Source of the DNA: Balneolaceae bacterium
Lineage (GTDB): Bacteria; Bacteroidota; Rhodothermia; Balneolales; Balneolaceae
Direction of reading: 5' to 3'
Assembly (NCBI GenBank): GCA_018401935.1
Contig: JAGYJQ010000015.1
Span: 1 to 64,000, forward strand
DNA: 64,000 nucleotides
The translations under genes and the position numbers were made by a program. The notes under the pieces are model-generated. The model had not been told where the DNA came from. It saw only the letters and a list, made by a program, of their open reading frames with translations, and searched no databases. Below are positions 62,642 through 64,000 of the stretch, in pieces (position 1 is the first letter of the stretch; each line of letters begins with the position of its first letter).

Positions 62642-63342
62642 AAGAATACGAACAGTATCTGAAGTATTCGGGTACGACTACGCTTAGTTCTATGTCGAAA
62701 GCCGACTTGATCAATTTGGTTGAGCGAGGGGAATCGTCCTTTTTGGAGTTTAAGCAGAAAGTCGCATCACCCGAAAAATTGGCCCGTGAAATTGCCGCTT
62801 TTGCCAATACAGAAGGCGGGATCATATTGGTTGGGGTAGGCGACAGAGGAGAATTGATAGGGCTAGAGACGTATTTAGAAGAGGAATTTTGGCTCAAAAA
62901 AGCAGCCGACGAAGAATGTATTCCCCCGGTAGACATTACCCTTGAATTATTTCAAATGGGCCAAAAGGATATTCTTATAGTACGAGTACCTGAATCGGCT
63001 GAAAAGCCGGTACAGGTGAAGGCAGGAAAGTCTAACAAACTACGAAAGGTATTTGTCCGGGTAGAGGATGCCAGTGTGGAGGCAAGCGACGAATATATCC
63101 AAGTTCTAAAGCAGGGCGGAACGCCTCATGGAGTAACATTTGAATATGGAGAGAAAGAGCAGATATTGTTTCGCTATTTAAAGGAATACAGCGTCATTAC
63201 TGTGTCAGATTTTTCCAATGTTGCCTATATCAACAGCTATAGAGCGACTAAAATTTTGGTGAATTTGGTAAGTGCGGGGGTATTAGACCTCTTCGAAAAA
63301 GACGGCAAAGCACACTACACATTTTCCGTAAAATCTACGTAA
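62638..63342 (+). CDS. AlbA_2 (Schlafen-type) domain protein
   Basis: 234 residues. The N-terminal AlbA_2 domain (about 20-155) is recognised by ESSFLEFKQK, AREIAAFANTEGGIILVGVGD (split; about 57-70) and VFVRVEDASVEAS. A C-terminal winged-helix-like part (about 165-234) follows. Such proteins are usually annotated as putative transcriptional regulators or nucleic-acid-binding proteins. The partner is unknown. It overlaps gpsA by 4 bases and precedes the IscA-like gene by 8, so it belongs to the plsY-gpsA transcript. Confidence 0.82.
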   Translation: MKEYEQYLKYSGTTTLSSMSKADLINLVERGESSFLEFKQKVASPEKLAREIAAFANTEGGIILVGVGDRGELIGLETYLEEEFWLKKAADEECIPPVDITLELFQMGQKDILIVRVPESAEKPVQVKAGKSNKLRKVFVRVEDASVEASDEYIQVLKQGGTPHGVTFEYGEKEQILFRYLKEYSVITVSDFSNVAYINSYRATKILVNLVSAGVLDLFEKDGKAHYTFSVKST

Positions 63343-63350
63343 GTTTAATT

Positions 63351-63890
63351 ATGATGAACCAAGAGAATAACATAAACAATACGTCTAGACCTGAGAGTGA
63401 AGAAAGATCGAGGGCAGAAGAATCATTTCAGGATTCACTGGATGACGTAATTGCGTCCCTGATTGATTTGGATGAAGATGATACCTCGGAGGAATCCTCA
63501 GTTAATCAAACCCTTATGGATAAAGGGTTACAAAATGCAGATGATTTTGATCCAGAAACCGCTCGACCCATTGTGCTTACTGAACGAGCTGCGCGGCAAG
63601 TCAAAAAAATCGTGGAGCAAGAAGGCTTGGAATCAGAGCTTTATTTGCGTGTTGCGGTAGAAGGAGGTGGATGCTCAGGTCTTAGTTACAAATTAGGCCT
63701 GGATCACCGAACCGATGAGGATCGAGTATACGCTAGTTTTGATGTAGAGATTATCGTAAAAGAAGAACATCTGATGTACCTAGAAGGGATTAGTATCGAT
63801 TATCCTGATGGGCTGGATGCTCGCGGCTTTGTGTTTGACAATCCCAATGCTACCGATAACTGTGGGTGCGGCGAAAGCTTTGCCGTTTAA
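63351..63890 (+). CDS. HesB/IscA/ErpA family iron-sulfur carrier with acidic N-terminal extension
   Basis: 179 residues. The A-type carrier domain (about 72-179) has the three expected cysteines: one in EGGGCSGLSY and two in NCGCGESFAV. It would accept and pass Fe-S clusters to client enzymes such as LipA nearby. The first 72 residues are an acidic, low-complexity extension (SLIDLDEDDTSEESS) unusual for a roughly 110-residue family. An alternative ATG at 63516 would remove most of it. The upstream ATG fits operon spacing (8 bases). Confidence 0.88.
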   Translation: MMNQENNINNTSRPESEERSRAEESFQDSLDDVIASLIDLDEDDTSEESSVNQTLMDKGLQNADDFDPETARPIVLTERAARQVKKIVEQEGLESELYLRVAVEGGGCSGLSYKLGLDHRTDEDRVYASFDVEIIVKEEHLMYLEGISIDYPDGLDARGFVFDNPNATDNCGCGESFAV

Positions 63891-64000
63891 TTGCGCTGCG
63901 CTTTTGCCTTGGTGATTAATCCTCGGATTTCTTGAGCAGAGATGTATTCTTTGTTGTTACAAAAATGACAAACGATTTCTTGCCCTTCATCCTTTAGATC
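63887..64000 (-). CDS. hslO: Hsp33 chaperonin C-terminus (partial, cut by window edge)
   Basis: A leftward frame enters at the right edge and ends at TAA (63887-63889), overlapping the IscA-like stop. The 37 visible residues include EIVCHFCNNKEYISAQEI, the second CxxC pair of the redox-switch zinc site of Hsp33, followed by a basic tail. Hsp33 is an oxidation-activated cytoplasmic holdase. The rest lies outside the window, so the call rests on the CxFCN motif and position. Confidence 0.75.
   Translation of the reverse strand, partial: DLKDEGQEIVCHFCNNKEYISAQEIRGLITKAKAQRN

Overview
The window is ordinary bacterial chromosome of low-to-moderate GC, dense with housekeeping genes. It looks like Balneolota/Rhodothermota, or at least the wider Bacteroidota group. 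Four things point there: a complete Na+-NQR operon; Bacteroidota-style proteins (DUF4295/bL38 after rpmB-rpmG, TPR-TM-AraC regulators, a NYPNPFNPST C-terminal sorting domain, a PID-CTERM small protein); TAnnTTTG-type promoter elements in front of several genes; and leaders that mostly lack a Shine-Dalgarno sequence. No phage, IS element, CRISPR array or defence island is visible. The taxonomic call is inference from gene content.

Layout. 1-3.8 kb: tRNA-Asp, mnmG, rsmG and a WYL regulator, with three parS-type palindromes inside mnmG and rsmG. 3.9-8.6 kb: a leftward gyrB-gyrA pair, with DnaA-box-like sites upstream. 8.6-9.3 kb: rpmB-rpmG-bL38. 9.3-12.9 kb: YqeY, CvpA, tyrS, xth, marR. 12.9-16.2 kb: uvrB and a bifunctional chorismate mutase/prephenate dehydrogenase. 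16.4-21.6 kb: two tandem membrane TPR-AraC regulators and a double VOC protein. 21.6-27 kb: a leftward run of proline dehydrogenase, membrane metallopeptidase, iodotyrosine-deiodinase-like flavoprotein, TlpA-like thioredoxin and DUF1643. 27.3-31.7 kb: a TSGG beta-solenoid exported protein, then xseB-dxs-queA.

31.9-39.3 kb: nqrABCDEF-apbE, with nqrM convergent. 39.5-43.4 kb: tRNA-Arg, a secreted protein with a sorting-like C-terminus, a PID-CTERM small protein and an isoaspartyl peptidase. 43.4-47 kb: an acidic unknown, then a leftward yggS - small membrane protein - divIVA - purine nucleoside phosphorylase cluster. 47.1-50 kb: Nif3-like, a cysteine-less zinc-ribbon relative, rnpB and smpB. 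50-57.5 kb: lipoprotein, M50 protease, arginine deiminase, SirB1-like, prfC, GNAT, lytic transglycosylase. 57.7-64 kb: lpdA-lipB-lipA (lipoylation), plsY-gpsA (phospholipid entry), an AlbA_2 protein, a HesB/IscA protein and the 3' end of hslO running off the right edge.

The observations most worth following are the parS cluster without neighbouring parAB, the deiodinase-like nitroreductase that keeps the Glu/Tyr/Lys substrate triad, the cysteine-less zinc-ribbon protein next to rnpB, the secreted-protein/PID-CTERM pair, the tandem TPR-AraC regulators and the exact 18-residue solenoid.
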